Positions 1 through 6,414 of a stretch of DNA of 12,829 nt are shown here, piece after piece (position 1 is the stretch's first letter; every line of letters begins with the position of its first letter). Under the pieces are notes generated by a model. The model saw only the letters and a list, made by a program, of their open reading frames with translations, was not told the DNA's origin and ran no database searches. The translations under genes and the position numbers were made by a program. The DNA comes from JAOUEA01 sp035550775 (GTDB taxonomy: Bacteria; Actinomycetota; UBA4738; HRBIN12). The DNA is taken from the NCBI GenBank assembly GCA_035550775.1, contig DASZOO010000116.1:1-12829 (forward strand), in the 5' to 3' direction.

Positions 1-118
1 GCTCGTCGGGCGCGGCGGTGCCGCCGCCGCCCGAGTCCTGGGAGCCGAACGTGCAGGCGGACCCGACCAGGACGATCGTGAGCCCGATCGCCAGCCACCG
101 CATGACGCGACGCTTCAT
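1..118 (-). CDS. Lipoprotein, N-terminal part (cut by window edge), possible ABC transporter solute-binding protein
   Basis: Only the first 39 codons lie in the window; the gene continues leftwards. The start is ATG with a purine-rich ribosome site (GAGAGGAG) about 9 nt ahead, overlapping the end of the SIS gene. The product begins with Lys/Arg residues and a hydrophobic stretch (residues 8-20), then GSAC with the candidate lipidated cysteine at residue 22, then a Ser/Gly-rich tether. This is the layout of a type II (lipoprotein) signal peptide, although Gly at -3 is less usual than Leu. It sits 16 bp downstream of the SIS isomerase gene on the same strand, so the two are very likely cotranscribed. 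A sugar-binding lipoprotein of an ABC importer is the natural guess from that context, but no diagnostic part of such a protein is visible. Confidence 0.75.
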   Translation of the reverse strand, partial: MKRRVMRWLAIGLTIVLVGSACTFGSQDSGGGGTAAPDE

Positions 119-134
119 GATCTGTTCGCTCCTC

Positions 135-1010
135 TCAAGACAGCACCACGGAACGGGTCAAGTGCCGCGGACGATCGGGGTCGAGCCCTCGGCGCTCGGC
201 CAGGGCCAGGGTCAGACGATGCACGCGGACGAGCTCCGCCATCGGATCGAGGGTCGCGATGCGCACCGCCGCACCGGCGGCCCGGACGTCGTCGGCGACC
301 GACGCGTCGGGAGAGCCGAGCACCCATACGAACGTGCGGGCGTCGGCGAGGCTGATGGGGCCGTGTCGGTATTCCATGGCGGGATATGCCTCGGTGTACG
401 ACCGCGCGCCCTCGCGGAGCTTGAGGGCTGCCTCCTCGGCGATGCCCACGCTCCAACCGTGACCGAGGAAGACGAAGTGCTCCGCAGCGAGCGCATCGGC
501 GTCGACGGGCTCGGCGAGCACGGCCTCCGCCTCGTCGATCACCGGAGCGATCTCCTGGCCGAGGTGAGCCCGAAGCAGCGCGAGGGTCGACGTGGCGAAC
601 CGCGTCTGGACGACCGAGCGCTCGTCGGCGAATCCGAGCGCGACCGTCGCATCGGCGAGCGTCGTCACCGGCGAGCCCTCCACCGCGGTGATCGCGGTCG
701 TCCGCCGGCCCCGGAGTCGTTCGAGCAGCCGCACCACCTCGCTCGTCGTGCCGCTCCGACTGATCGCGACGATGCGGTCGTAGCTGCGGGCGACCGGCAA
801 CTCCGAGGCGGGGAACGCATCGGTCTCGCCGTGGCCGCCGGCTTCCCGCAGGCCCGCGAACGCGCGAGCCATGAACAGCGACGTTCCGCACCCGGTGACG
901 GCGACCCGCTCCCCCCGCTCCGGCAGCACGTCGGCAACGCGCGGCGCTTCCCCCGCGGCGCGTCGCCAGCATCCGGGCTGCGAGGCAACCTCCTGCGCGG
1001 TTTCGCTCAT
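135..1010 (-). CDS. SIS-domain phosphosugar isomerase/deaminase (GlmS C-domain / AgaS-like)
   Basis: The 291-residue product has two SIS folds. Domain one shows GCGTSLFMAR (40-49) and SRSGTTSEVV (84-93), the phosphosugar-binding loops that match GTS and SQSGET in GlmS. Domain two shows AEEAALKLRE (191-200), then EAYPAMEYRHGPIS (207-220), and the tail PRHLTRSV (281-288), which resembles the GlmS ending PRNLAKSV. There is no glutaminase domain, so it is a stand-alone isomerase or deaminase acting on a phosphorylated (amino) sugar in the cytoplasm; the exact substrate cannot be read from sequence. It is shorter than many AgaS proteins (about 340-390). The ATG at 1010 lies 7 nt from a good -10 box, suggesting a leaderless mRNA. 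The gene is divergent from a DeoR repressor and is followed after 16 bp by a lipoprotein gene. Confidence 0.9.
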   Translation of the reverse strand: MSETAQEVASQPGCWRRAAGEAPRVADVLPERGERVAVTGCGTSLFMARAFAGLREAGGHGETDAFPASELPVARSYDRIVAISRSGTTSEVVRLLERLRGRRTTAITAVEGSPVTTLADATVALGFADERSVVQTRFATSTLALLRAHLGQEIAPVIDEAEAVLAEPVDADALAAEHFVFLGHGWSVGIAEEAALKLREGARSYTEAYPAMEYRHGPISLADARTFVWVLGSPDASVADDVRAAGAAVRIATLDPMAELVRVHRLTLALAERRGLDPDRPRHLTRSVVLS

Positions 1011-1017
1011 CGATGGG

Positions 1018-1047
1018 ACATTAGTGCATCTTCAGACAGCAGGTCAA
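1018..1047 (-). promoter_or_regulatory. Promoter of the SIS gene (-35 TTGACC, -10 TAATGT)
   Basis: On the minus strand TTGACC (1042-1047) and TAATGT (1018-1023) are separated by 18 nt, a good sigma-70-type match. Only 7 nt separate the -10 from the ATG at 1010, so transcription would start at or next to the start codon, and no Shine-Dalgarno sequence is present. The DeoR product encoded divergently is the likely regulator; no convincing operator repeat was found. Confidence 0.65.
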
Positions 1048-1084
1048 TCTCGTCGCGCACCTGGCGTGCAGCAGCGCTGGAGGG

Positions 1085-1090
1085 TATCGT
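1085..1090 (+). promoter_or_regulatory. Candidate -10 box (TATCGT) of the deoR-type gene
   Basis: TATCGT fits TANNNT and lies 7 nt before the GTG start at 1098, the spacing expected for a leaderless mRNA. No clear -35 hexamer is seen 16-19 nt upstream. An alternative view is that GGAGGG (1079-1084) acts as a ribosome site, but its 13-nt spacing is long. An 8-bp palindrome, CAGCGCTG (1072-1079), lies just upstream and could be part of an operator. Confidence 0.4.
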
Positions 1091-1097
1091 CCGCCTC

Positions 1098-1856
1098 GTG
1101 CGGCGCACCCAGCGGCTGTCCGAGATCATGCGTGCCCTCGCCGACGACGGGGCGGTCGACGTCGGCGCCCTCGCGATCGCGCTCGGGGTGTCGGAGGCGA
1201 CGGTCAGGCGCGACCTCCGGATCCTGGAGGAGCAGCACATGCTCGCGCGAACCCACGGAGGCGCGGTCGCCGGGGACGTCACCTACGAGCTCCCGCTGCG
1301 CTACCGGACGGCGCGCTTCCACGACGAGAAGCTCCGCATCGCACGCGAGGCCGCGACCCGCATCGCCGACGAGGCCATCGTGGGGCTCACCGGGGGCACC
1401 ACGACGACCGAGGTGGCACGGGCGGTGCTCGGGCGTTCGGGCCTCACCGTGGTGACGAACGCGATGAACATCGCGGGCGAGCTGGCGATCCGCTCGGACC
1501 TCAAGCTCGTCGTCACCGGGGGAACGGCGAGGCCCGAGTCCTACGAGCTCGTGGGCCCGATCGCCGAGCGTGCCCTCGAGGGGATGAACCTCGACGTGGC
1601 GGTCGTCGGTGTGGACGGGATCACCGTGCGCGAGGGCCTCACCACTCACCACGAGGTGGAGGCGCGCACGAACGCCACGCTGCTGGAGCGCGCGCGGCGG
1701 GCGGTCGTGGTCGCCGACAGCTCGAAGCTCGGCCGCGTCGCGTTCGCGCGCATCTGCGCGATCGATGCGATCGACGAGCTCATCACCGACGTCGCTGCCG
1801 ACGACGGTGCCGTGGCCCGCCTGCGGGAGGCCGGGGTCGTGGTCACCGCGGTGTGA
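1098..1856 (+). CDS. DeoR-family transcriptional repressor
   Basis: The 252-residue length is normal for DeoR regulators. An N-terminal winged helix-turn-helix (about 1-57) carries the family signature VSEATVRRDLRILE (31-44) followed by RTHGGAV (51-57). The C-terminal sensor domain of the ribose-5-phosphate isomerase-like fold shows LTGGTTTTEVA (97-107), VVTNAMNIA (118-126), VVTGG (138-142), DVAVVGVDGI (166-175), HHEVEA (184-189) and VVVADSSK (203-210). Such domains bind phosphosugar effectors that release the protein from DNA. The open frame extends upstream across the SIS gene, but homology begins only at VRRTQRL, so the GTG at 1098 is chosen. The stop overlaps the amidohydrolase ATG (TGATG). 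The likely targets are the divergent SIS-lipoprotein operon and its own promoter. Confidence 0.93.
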   Translation: MRRTQRLSEIMRALADDGAVDVGALAIALGVSEATVRRDLRILEEQHMLARTHGGAVAGDVTYELPLRYRTARFHDEKLRIAREAATRIADEAIVGLTGGTTTTEVARAVLGRSGLTVVTNAMNIAGELAIRSDLKLVVTGGTARPESYELVGPIAERALEGMNLDVAVVGVDGITVREGLTTHHEVEARTNATLLERARRAVVVADSSKLGRVAFARICAIDAIDELITDVAADDGAVARLREAGVVVTAV

Positions 1857-2932
1857 TGACGGACGACGAGGGACGGCTCGGGGACCTGCCGCTGCGCTCG
1901 TACGTGCCACGGCCCGCGTTGCGCCGAACCGTCCACGACGTGCCGCGCGCTCGCTTCCCGGTGGTCGACGTTCACGCCCATCTGGGCCGGTGGCTGACCG
2001 GTTCGTGGGCCGCACCCGATGTCTCCGAGCTCGTCGCCACGATGGACGCGGCGAACGTGGCGACGATCGTGAACCTCGACGGCGCATGGGGGGAGGAGCT
2101 GAGGGCCAACCTGCGGCGCTACGACCGGGCTCACCCCGGGCGCTTCGTGACGTTCGCTCAGTGGGACCGGCGGCTGTTCGCCGAAGAGGACTTCGGGGAA
2201 CGGCTCGCGGCCCAGGTCCACGCGGCGGCGAGCGGCGGCGCGCGCGGCCTCAAGGTCTGGAAGGACCTCGGCCTCCATCTGCGCGATCCAGGAGGCGGGC
2301 TGGTCATGCCCCACGACGAACGGCTGGAGCCGGTCTGGGACGCGTGCGCGGCTCGCGCGATGCCCGTGCTGATCCATACGGGCGATCCGGCCGCGTTCTT
2401 CGAGCCGCTCGACGAGACGAACGAGCGCCTCGAGGAGCTGCTCGACCATCCCGACTGGTGGTTCGGCGACCGATCGCGGTTCCCGTCGTTCGAGGAGCTC
2501 GCCGACTCGTTCGAGGCGCTCGTCACGCGTCGCGCGAACGTCACGTTCATCGGCGCGCACGCCGGCGGCCTCGCCGAAGACCTCGGTCGGCTCGGCGGCA
2601 TGCTCGACACCTGCCCGAACCTGCACGTCGACATCGCCGCCCGCATCGCGGAGCTCGGCCGGGTTCCGAGGGCGGCGGCCGCGTTGATCGCCCGGTTCCC
2701 CGATCGCTTCCTGTTCGGGAGCGACGGGACGCCGCCGCTGGCCGAGGACTACGCCTCCGCGTTCCGGTTCCTCGAGACGGCGGACGAGCACGTCCCCTAC
2801 TCCCCCGATGCCGTGCCGCCGCAGGGCCGCTGGGCGATCTCCTGCCTCGATCTGCCCGAGGAGGTCCTCGGCGCGATCTACTCACGCAACGCGCGCCGGC
2901 TGATCCCGGGTCTCGACCGGGTCGGCGGCTAG
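1856..2932 (+). CDS. Amidohydrolase (Amidohydro_2 type) metal-dependent TIM-barrel hydrolase
   Basis: The 358-residue product has the metal-site set of the amidohydrolase superfamily. It shows VDVHAHLG with H40 and H42 on the first strand, LKVWKDL (132-138), LIHTGDP with H174, FIGAHAGG with H235 and FLFGSDGTPP with D290. The pattern fits the Amidohydro_2 (PF04909) branch, which contains decarboxylases, lactonases and other hydrolases; it does not look like NagA. The substrate is unknown. The ATG at 1856 overlaps the TGA of the DeoR gene (TGATG), implying coupled translation; a GTG one codon upstream is the alternative. By context it may take part in the same sugar-derived pathway as the SIS enzyme. 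Its TAG stop overlaps the stop of the convergent regulator gene. Confidence 0.88.
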   Translation: MTDDEGRLGDLPLRSYVPRPALRRTVHDVPRARFPVVDVHAHLGRWLTGSWAAPDVSELVATMDAANVATIVNLDGAWGEELRANLRRYDRAHPGRFVTFAQWDRRLFAEEDFGERLAAQVHAAASGGARGLKVWKDLGLHLRDPGGGLVMPHDERLEPVWDACAARAMPVLIHTGDPAAFFEPLDETNERLEELLDHPDWWFGDRSRFPSFEELADSFEALVTRRANVTFIGAHAGGLAEDLGRLGGMLDTCPNLHVDIAARIAELGRVPRAAAALIARFPDRFLFGSDGTPPLAEDYASAFRFLETADEHVPYSPDAVPPQGRWAISCLDLPEEVLGAIYSRNARRLIPGLDRVGG

Positions 2933-3675
2933 GTGGCCGGTCGGTCCTCGGCCGGAGCGTCGGGGGGCGAGGACCACGGCGGGCGGAGCTCCACGCAGCA
3001 GCGGCCGGGCGCCGGGGCGAGGGCCACGTCGACCGTGTCGTTGCCCAGGCCCGAGACCACGCCGTGGATCAGCTCCCGGTTCAGGCCGCACACGATCTCG
3101 CGATCCTGCTCGGCCAGGGCGTGGAACGGACAGCTCCGCATCCGCATCGCTCCGTCGCTCTCGACGTACGGCTCGTAGCCGCACCCGGCGAGCACGTCGG
3201 CGGCGACCCTCATCGTCCGCTCCGGCCCTGGCGGGGGCAGCCGCAGCCGTTCGCGCTCGTGCCGGCCGATCTCCTCCCCCGTGTCGTGCGCCACCCGGCG
3301 GGCCGTCACGGCGGCGGGTTCGCCCGGTGCCTGGCGAGCGATCGCTCCCAGCAGGATCGATCCGATCACGTCGTAGTTGCGCTCGGGGATCGAGATGTCG
3401 AGCTCCCGCTCGGACACCCCGTAGTACTTGGCGCTGCGCCCCGCGCCGCGACCCGATCGGCCGGGAGGGCGCGCGTAGGTCGCGACCAGGAGCCCTCGCT
3501 CGACGAGCTTGTCGAGGTGGAAGGCGGCGAGCTTGCGAGAGACGCCGACCGCGGAGGCGACCTCCTCGCGTGATGCGGGTCGTCCGTGCTCCCGGATGAA
3601 CAGGTACATCGATCGCCTGAGGTCGTCGTCGAGGGCCGCGACGGGCTCGATGTCCCGAGTGAGTCGGTTCAACAC
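2929..3675 (-). CDS. Winged-helix regulator with C-terminal cysteine cluster (ArsR/SufR-like, possible Fe-S sensor)
   Basis: The 248-residue product has an ArsR-like winged helix: REEVASAVGVSRKLAAFHLDKL (36-57, the recognition helix around 46-57), then LVERGLLVATY (57-67) and a basic Arg/Gly wing (68-82) ending SAKYYGVS. The C-terminal sensor domain contains C165, C182 (in SCPFHALAE), C196 (in VCGLNREL) and C226-C227 (in PGRCCVEL), with spacings X16, X13 and X29. This resembles the SufR and actinobacterial SufR-like regulators, where such cysteines bind an Fe-S cluster. Cluster binding here is inference. The GTG start at 3675 has no ribosome site but lies 6 nt after a TAAGAT -10 box. The gene is divergent from the helical-protein/DoxX operon, its probable target. 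Confidence 0.82.
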   Translation of the reverse strand: MLNRLTRDIEPVAALDDDLRRSMYLFIREHGRPASREEVASAVGVSRKLAAFHLDKLVERGLLVATYARPPGRSGRGAGRSAKYYGVSERELDISIPERNYDVIGSILLGAIARQAPGEPAAVTARRVAHDTGEEIGRHERERLRLPPPGPERTMRVAADVLAGCGYEPYVESDGAMRMRSCPFHALAEQDREIVCGLNRELIHGVVSGLGNDTVDVALAPAPGRCCVELRPPWSSPPDAPAEDRPAT

Positions 3676-3681
3676 GAGGCC

Positions 3682-3687
3682 ATCTTA
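3682..3687 (-). promoter_or_regulatory. -10 box (TAAGAT) of the SufR-like regulator gene
   Basis: TAAGAT on the minus strand ends 6 nt before the GTG at 3675, the geometry of a leaderless transcript. The -35 region 17 nt upstream (GATTCC) matches poorly, as is common at regulated promoters. An inverted repeat abuts the box on its upstream side. Confidence 0.5.
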
Positions 3688-3710
3688 CACCAAGATTCGT
3701 TGGAGGAATC
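3688..3710. promoter_or_regulatory. Candidate operator: overlapping short inverted repeats
   Basis: CACCAA (3688-3693) and TTGGAG (3700-3705) are inverted with one mismatch around the 6-nt centre GATTCG. Overlapping them, GATTC (3694-3698) and GAATC (3706-3710) form a second repeat. They sit directly upstream of the regulator's own -10 box, where a dimeric winged-helix protein could autoregulate. The arms are short, so chance is possible. Confidence 0.3.
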
Positions 3711-3723
3711 CCTGGTTCGCAGG

Positions 3724-3762
3724 CATTTCCTGACCTATCTCCCATCTGAGCAGGCGGAAATG
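3724..3762. repeat. Inverted repeat CATTTCC / GGAAATG in the divergent promoter region
   Basis: CATTTCC (3724-3730) and GGAAATG (3756-3762) are perfect inverted 7-mers, 25 nt apart. Each is next to a copy of GCAGGC (3719-3724 and 3750-3755). The right arm lies immediately before the TTGACG -35 element of the operon to the right. This placement suits a regulator site, but binding has to be shown. Confidence 0.35.
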
Positions 3763-3765
3763 TCC

Positions 3766-3795
3766 TTGACGCATCGCCAGAAGGGGGTGTAGGAG
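3766..3795 (+). promoter_or_regulatory. Candidate promoter of the helical-protein/DoxX operon
   Basis: TTGACG (3766-3771) is a good -35. The best -10 at normal spacing is TAGGAG (3790-3795, 18-nt spacer), which is weak, so an activator may be needed or the true -10 may differ. The predicted mRNA would have a leader of about 45 nt with a strong ribosome site. Confidence 0.4.
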
Positions 3796-3830
3796 TAGGT
3801 TCTAAGACCAACATGTATGGGTGTTACGAG

Positions 3831-3840
3831 AGGAAGGAGG
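3831..3840 (+). promoter_or_regulatory. Strong ribosome binding site (AGGAAGGAGG)
   Basis: The site contains a full AAGGAGG (3834-3840), 6 nt before the ATG at 3847. It decides the start: an in-frame ATG at 3817 lies upstream of it and is rejected. It contrasts with the leaderless-looking starts nearby. Confidence 0.75.
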
Positions 3841-3846
3841 CCACCC

Positions 3847-4554
3847 ATGATCCAGGGAAGGAACGGCAGAGCGCCGGCCATCGCGGTTGTCGCGTTCGTG
3901 CTGGTCGCGACGCTTGCGATCTCGGGCGTCGCGACGTTCGCGAGCGGTCGGGACCGAGCGGCACAGGGGGGCGGCGCCGCCGCCGCCACGGTCCACGACC
4001 ACCATCGGGCCGTGACGTCGCGGCGTGCGTTCCACGACGACATGCGCAAGCTCTGGGAGGACCACATCACGTGGACGCGCCTGTTCATCGTGAGCTTCGC
4101 GGCCGACCTGCCCGACCTCGGCCCCACGACCGAGCGGCTCCTGCAGAACCAGGTGGACATCGGCGATGCGATCGAGCCGTTCTACGGCAAGGCGGCCGCG
4201 CATCGCCTCACGGTCCTGCTCACCGAGCACATCACCACGGCCGCGGACGTGCTCGTGGCGGCGAAGTCGGGCGACGACGACGCCTTCGACGACGCGTCGG
4301 CCGCCTGGTATCGCAACGCCCGGCAGATCGCGCGGTTCCTGCACGAGGCGAACCCCGATCACTGGCCGCTCCGAGCGATGCGACGCATGATGCGTGAGCA
4401 TCTCGACCTCACGCTCGCCGAGGCGGCCCACCGGCTCGCGGGCGAGTACGAGAAGGACATCGCCGACTACGAGGCCGTGCACGTGGCCATCCTGCACATG
4501 GCCGACATGTTGAGCCGCGGCATCATCGCGCAGTTCCCCGACCAGTTCGACTGA
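3847..4554 (+). CDS. Membrane-anchored or secreted helix-bundle protein of unknown function
   Basis: The 235-residue product starts with a basic segment and one hydrophobic stretch (about 10-32, an uncleaved anchor or signal peptide), then a low-complexity Gly/Ala/His linker (35-58) and a predicted all-helical domain (60-235). Three segments share a (D/E)H(I/L)xxT pattern: EDHITWT (71-77), TEHITTA (126-132) and REHLDLT (183-189). Other conserved-looking stretches are RLLQNQVDIGDAI (97-109), NARQIARFLHEANP (157-170) and MADMLSRGI (218-226). From memory, Bacillus and actinobacteria have similar proteins, sometimes labelled glycosyltransferase; no glycosyltransferase motif is visible, so I do not adopt that name. 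The three His could bind metal or haem, which is speculation. It is the first gene of an operon with a DoxX-like gene 45 bp downstream. Confidence 0.8.
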   Translation: MIQGRNGRAPAIAVVAFVLVATLAISGVATFASGRDRAAQGGGAAAATVHDHHRAVTSRRAFHDDMRKLWEDHITWTRLFIVSFAADLPDLGPTTERLLQNQVDIGDAIEPFYGKAAAHRLTVLLTEHITTAADVLVAAKSGDDDAFDDASAAWYRNARQIARFLHEANPDHWPLRAMRRMMREHLDLTLAEAAHRLAGEYEKDIADYEAVHVAILHMADMLSRGIIAQFPDQFD

Positions 4555-4599
4555 CGCGGTTCGCCGTGCACGACATCCAAGGGAAGGAATGAGGAGCCC

Positions 4600-5046
4600 A
4601 TGGCAACGATCGACACGGTGGGGCGCTCCAGGACGGGAAGCTCCGTGCTGGCGGCCGACCCCGTGACCCAGGCGTTCTGGATCCTGCGGACCGGGTTCAC
4701 GGTGGCGCCGATCCTGTTCGGCTTGGACAAGTTCTTCAACCTGATGGTCGATTGGCCGGTCTATCTCGCGCCGTGGCTCGACCGCATCGTCCCGGGCACC
4801 GCGCAGGAGTTCATGTACGTCGTCGGCGCGATCGAGATCGCCGCCGGCATCGTCGTGGCCGTCAGACCGATGGTCGGCGGCTACCTCGTGGCGGCGTGGC
4901 TGGGAGGCATCGTCGTCAACCTGCTGACCGCCGATCCTCCGCGCTTCTACGACGTCGCGCTTCGCGACTTCGGACTCGCCTTGGCAGCGCTCGCGCTCGC
5001 CAGGCTGGCGACCGGTGCACCCGGACGGCGCGATCGAACGGCCTGA
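4600..5046 (+). CDS. DoxX-like small integral membrane protein
   Basis: The 148-residue product has four hydrophobic segments at about 25-47, 71-89, 93-111 and 119-137, the four-helix layout of the DoxX/DoxD superfamily. It includes the typical first-helix stretch LFGLDKFFNL (39-48), an acidic residue inside helix two (E79) and a short Asp/Pro-containing loop before helix four. Homologues have been linked to quinone or thiol redox chemistry and to oxidative-stress complexes, but the role here is unknown. The start follows GAGGAG (4591-4596) at a short spacing, with GGGAAGGA (4581-4588) further up. It is the last gene of its operon, and a perfect hairpin follows 16 nt after the stop. A DoxX protein beside a cysteine-rich regulator suggests a redox-linked module (inference). 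Confidence 0.8.
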   Translation: MATIDTVGRSRTGSSVLAADPVTQAFWILRTGFTVAPILFGLDKFFNLMVDWPVYLAPWLDRIVPGTAQEFMYVVGAIEIAAGIVVAVRPMVGGYLVAAWLGGIVVNLLTADPPRFYDVALRDFGLALAALALARLATGAPGRRDRTA

Positions 5047-5061
5047 CGGACCGACGCCTCA

Positions 5062-5092
5062 CGAGCCGGGACCCACCGAGGGTCCCGGCTCG
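5062..5092. terminator. Perfect 13-bp hairpin between convergent operons, likely bidirectional terminator
   Basis: CGAGCCGGGACCC (5062-5074) and GGGTCCCGGCTCG (5080-5092) pair perfectly around the 5-nt loop ACCGA. It lies between the DoxX stop (5046) and the era stop (5108) and can serve both strands. There is no T-tract on either side, as is common for GC-rich actinobacterial terminators. Confidence 0.8.
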
Positions 5093-5107
5093 ATGGCGTT
5101 CGACGGC

Positions 5108-5998
5108 CTACAGGCCGAGCCGGTCGAGCGACTTCGGGTCGCGCTGCCATTCCTTCATCACCTTGACCCGAAGGTCGAGGAAGACGCGCTCCCCCACGAG
5201 GTGTTCGATCTGCCCCCGAGCTTCGGAACCGATCGACTTGAGGGTCTGCCCACCCTTGCCGATCAGGATGCCCTTCTGCGATTCGCGCTCGACGACGACC
5301 GAGGCGTAGATGCGGACGAGCCCGTCTTCGCGCTCGATCTCGTCGACCACCACCGCGACCGAATGCGGCACCTCCTCGCGGGTCACCGCCAGCGCCTGCT
5401 CACGCACCAGCTCGGCGATGCGAACCTCGATCGGCTGATCGGTGACCTCGCCCCCGGGGAACAGCGCCGGGCCCCTCGGCATTCGGGCCTCGAGCAGCGT
5501 CAGGAGCGTGTCGACGCCGATCCCGTCCGCCGCCGAGACCGGCACGACCTCGTCCCAGTCGCCGAGCGCCCCTGCGGCCGCGAGCTGCGGCACCAGTCCG
5601 TGATGCCGGACGCGGTCGATCTTGTTGACCGCGCAGACGCGCCCCGCCGTGCCGGCCGACGCGACCTGCCGCTCGTAGACGTACGCGTCGCCGCGCCCGA
5701 CCCCCGCCGCCGCGTCCACCACCTGCACCACCACGTCGACGCCGGCGACGGCGTCGCTCACCAGGTCGTTCAGCCGCACACCGAGCGCCGTGCGAGGCTT
5801 GTGGAACCCGGGGGTGTCGGTGAAGACGATCTGCACGTCGTCGGTGGTCCGGATCGCCCGGATGTCGCGCCTGGTCGTCTGCGGCTTGTCCGAGACGATC
5901 GCGACCTTCGTTCCGACCAGAGCGTTGACCAGGGTCGACTTGCCGACGTTGGGACGACCGACGACCGCGACGACGCCGGACCGGAATCCGTCGGTCAC
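5108..5998 (-). CDS. era: GTPase Era
   Basis: Era is a 16S rRNA-binding GTPase needed for assembly of the small ribosomal subunit. The 296-residue product has all motifs: G1 GRPNVGKS (14-21), G2 PQTTRRD (39-45), G3 DTPGF (61-65), G4 NKID (125-128), G5 SAA (155-157), and a C-terminal KH RNA-binding domain with GILIGKGG (243-250). The open frame extends upstream into cdd, but homology starts at GVVAVVGRP, so the GTG at 5998 is chosen; it overlaps the cdd stop as GTGA. The length is normal. It is the last gene of the phoH-ybeY-CNNM-cdd-era group, so translation probably depends on coupling to cdd. Its partner in rRNA maturation, YbeY, is encoded in the same operon. Confidence 0.97.
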   Translation of the reverse strand: MTDGFRSGVVAVVGRPNVGKSTLVNALVGTKVAIVSDKPQTTRRDIRAIRTTDDVQIVFTDTPGFHKPRTALGVRLNDLVSDAVAGVDVVVQVVDAAAGVGRGDAYVYERQVASAGTAGRVCAVNKIDRVRHHGLVPQLAAAGALGDWDEVVPVSAADGIGVDTLLTLLEARMPRGPALFPGGEVTDQPIEVRIAELVREQALAVTREEVPHSVAVVVDEIEREDGLVRIYASVVVERESQKGILIGKGGQTLKSIGSEARGQIEHLVGERVFLDLRVKVMKEWQRDPKSLDRLGL

Positions 5999-6414
5999 CG
6001 GTCGAGGTGGCCGGGGCCGAAGGCGTCGGGGAGCAGCTGGTCCAGCGACCAGGTCTTGCGGACCATGCCGTCGGCCGACTCGGCGATCACGGCGAGCCCC
6101 GGGCCGCCGAACTCGAACAGCACCTGGCGGCATCCTCCGCACGGCGGCGTGGGATCCGAGGCGTCGGTCACCACGGCGACGGCGCGAACGCCCGACGCGG
6201 CCCCCGCGGCCACGGCCATGGCCACGGCGTTGCGCTCGGCGCAGACGGACACCGGATAGCTCGCGTTCTCGACGTTGACGGCGGCGAAGACATCGTCGCC
6301 CGCGAGCAGCGCCGCGCCCACGTGGAACCCGCTGTACGGCGCGTACGCCCGGGCGCGGATCTCACGCGCGGCCGAGACCATCCCGTCGAGGACCTCGGGT
6401 TCGATCGACGTCAA
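5995..6414 (-). CDS. cdd: Cytidine deaminase
   Basis: The enzyme converts cytidine and deoxycytidine to uridine and deoxyuridine in pyrimidine salvage. The 139-residue length is that of the small homotetrameric type. It shows YAPYSGFHVGAAL (24-36), NVENASYP (47-54), the catalytic CAE (58-60, zinc ligand C58 and proton shuttle E60) and PCGGCRQ (91-97, ligands C92 and C95). The start is a TTG at 6414 that overlaps the stop of the CNNM gene (TTGA), with GAGGAG 8 nt ahead; the first internal ATG (residue 12) would cut into the domain. The stop overlaps the era GTG. A cdd gene between the CNNM-type gene and era is a known arrangement in several bacterial groups. Confidence 0.95.
   Translation of the reverse strand: MTSIEPEVLDGMVSAAREIRARAYAPYSGFHVGAALLAGDDVFAAVNVENASYPVSVCAERNAVAMAVAAGAASGVRAVAVVTDASDPTPPCGGCRQVLFEFGGPGLAVIAESADGMVRKTWSLDQLLPDAFGPGHLDR

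Noticed and set aside
18..1097. Open frame that would extend the DeoR protein by 360 residues
   Set aside because: It runs antisense through the whole SIS gene, has Arg-rich composition typical of a GC-rich shadow frame, and lacks any domain; family homology begins at the GTG at 1098.
1609..3573. 654-codon plus-strand frame across the DeoR and amidohydrolase genes and the opposite strand of the regulator
   Set aside because: It overlaps three well-supported genes, is extremely Arg-rich and shows no domain.
3817..3846. Upstream ATG for the helical protein
   Set aside because: The consensus ribosome site at 3831-3840 lies downstream of it and 6 nt before the ATG at 3847; the extra residues carry no signal-peptide feature.
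5999..6142. 48-codon N-terminal extension of Era
   Set aside because: It lies inside the cdd coding region and is Arg/Pro-rich; the GTG at 5998 gives normal Era length and the GTGA overlap seen at neighbouring junctions.
5015..6259. 414-codon plus-strand frame antisense to era and cdd
   Set aside because: Era and Cdd on the minus strand have every catalytic motif. The antisense product is Asp/Arg/His-rich with no fold signature, a by-product of GC-rich codon bias.
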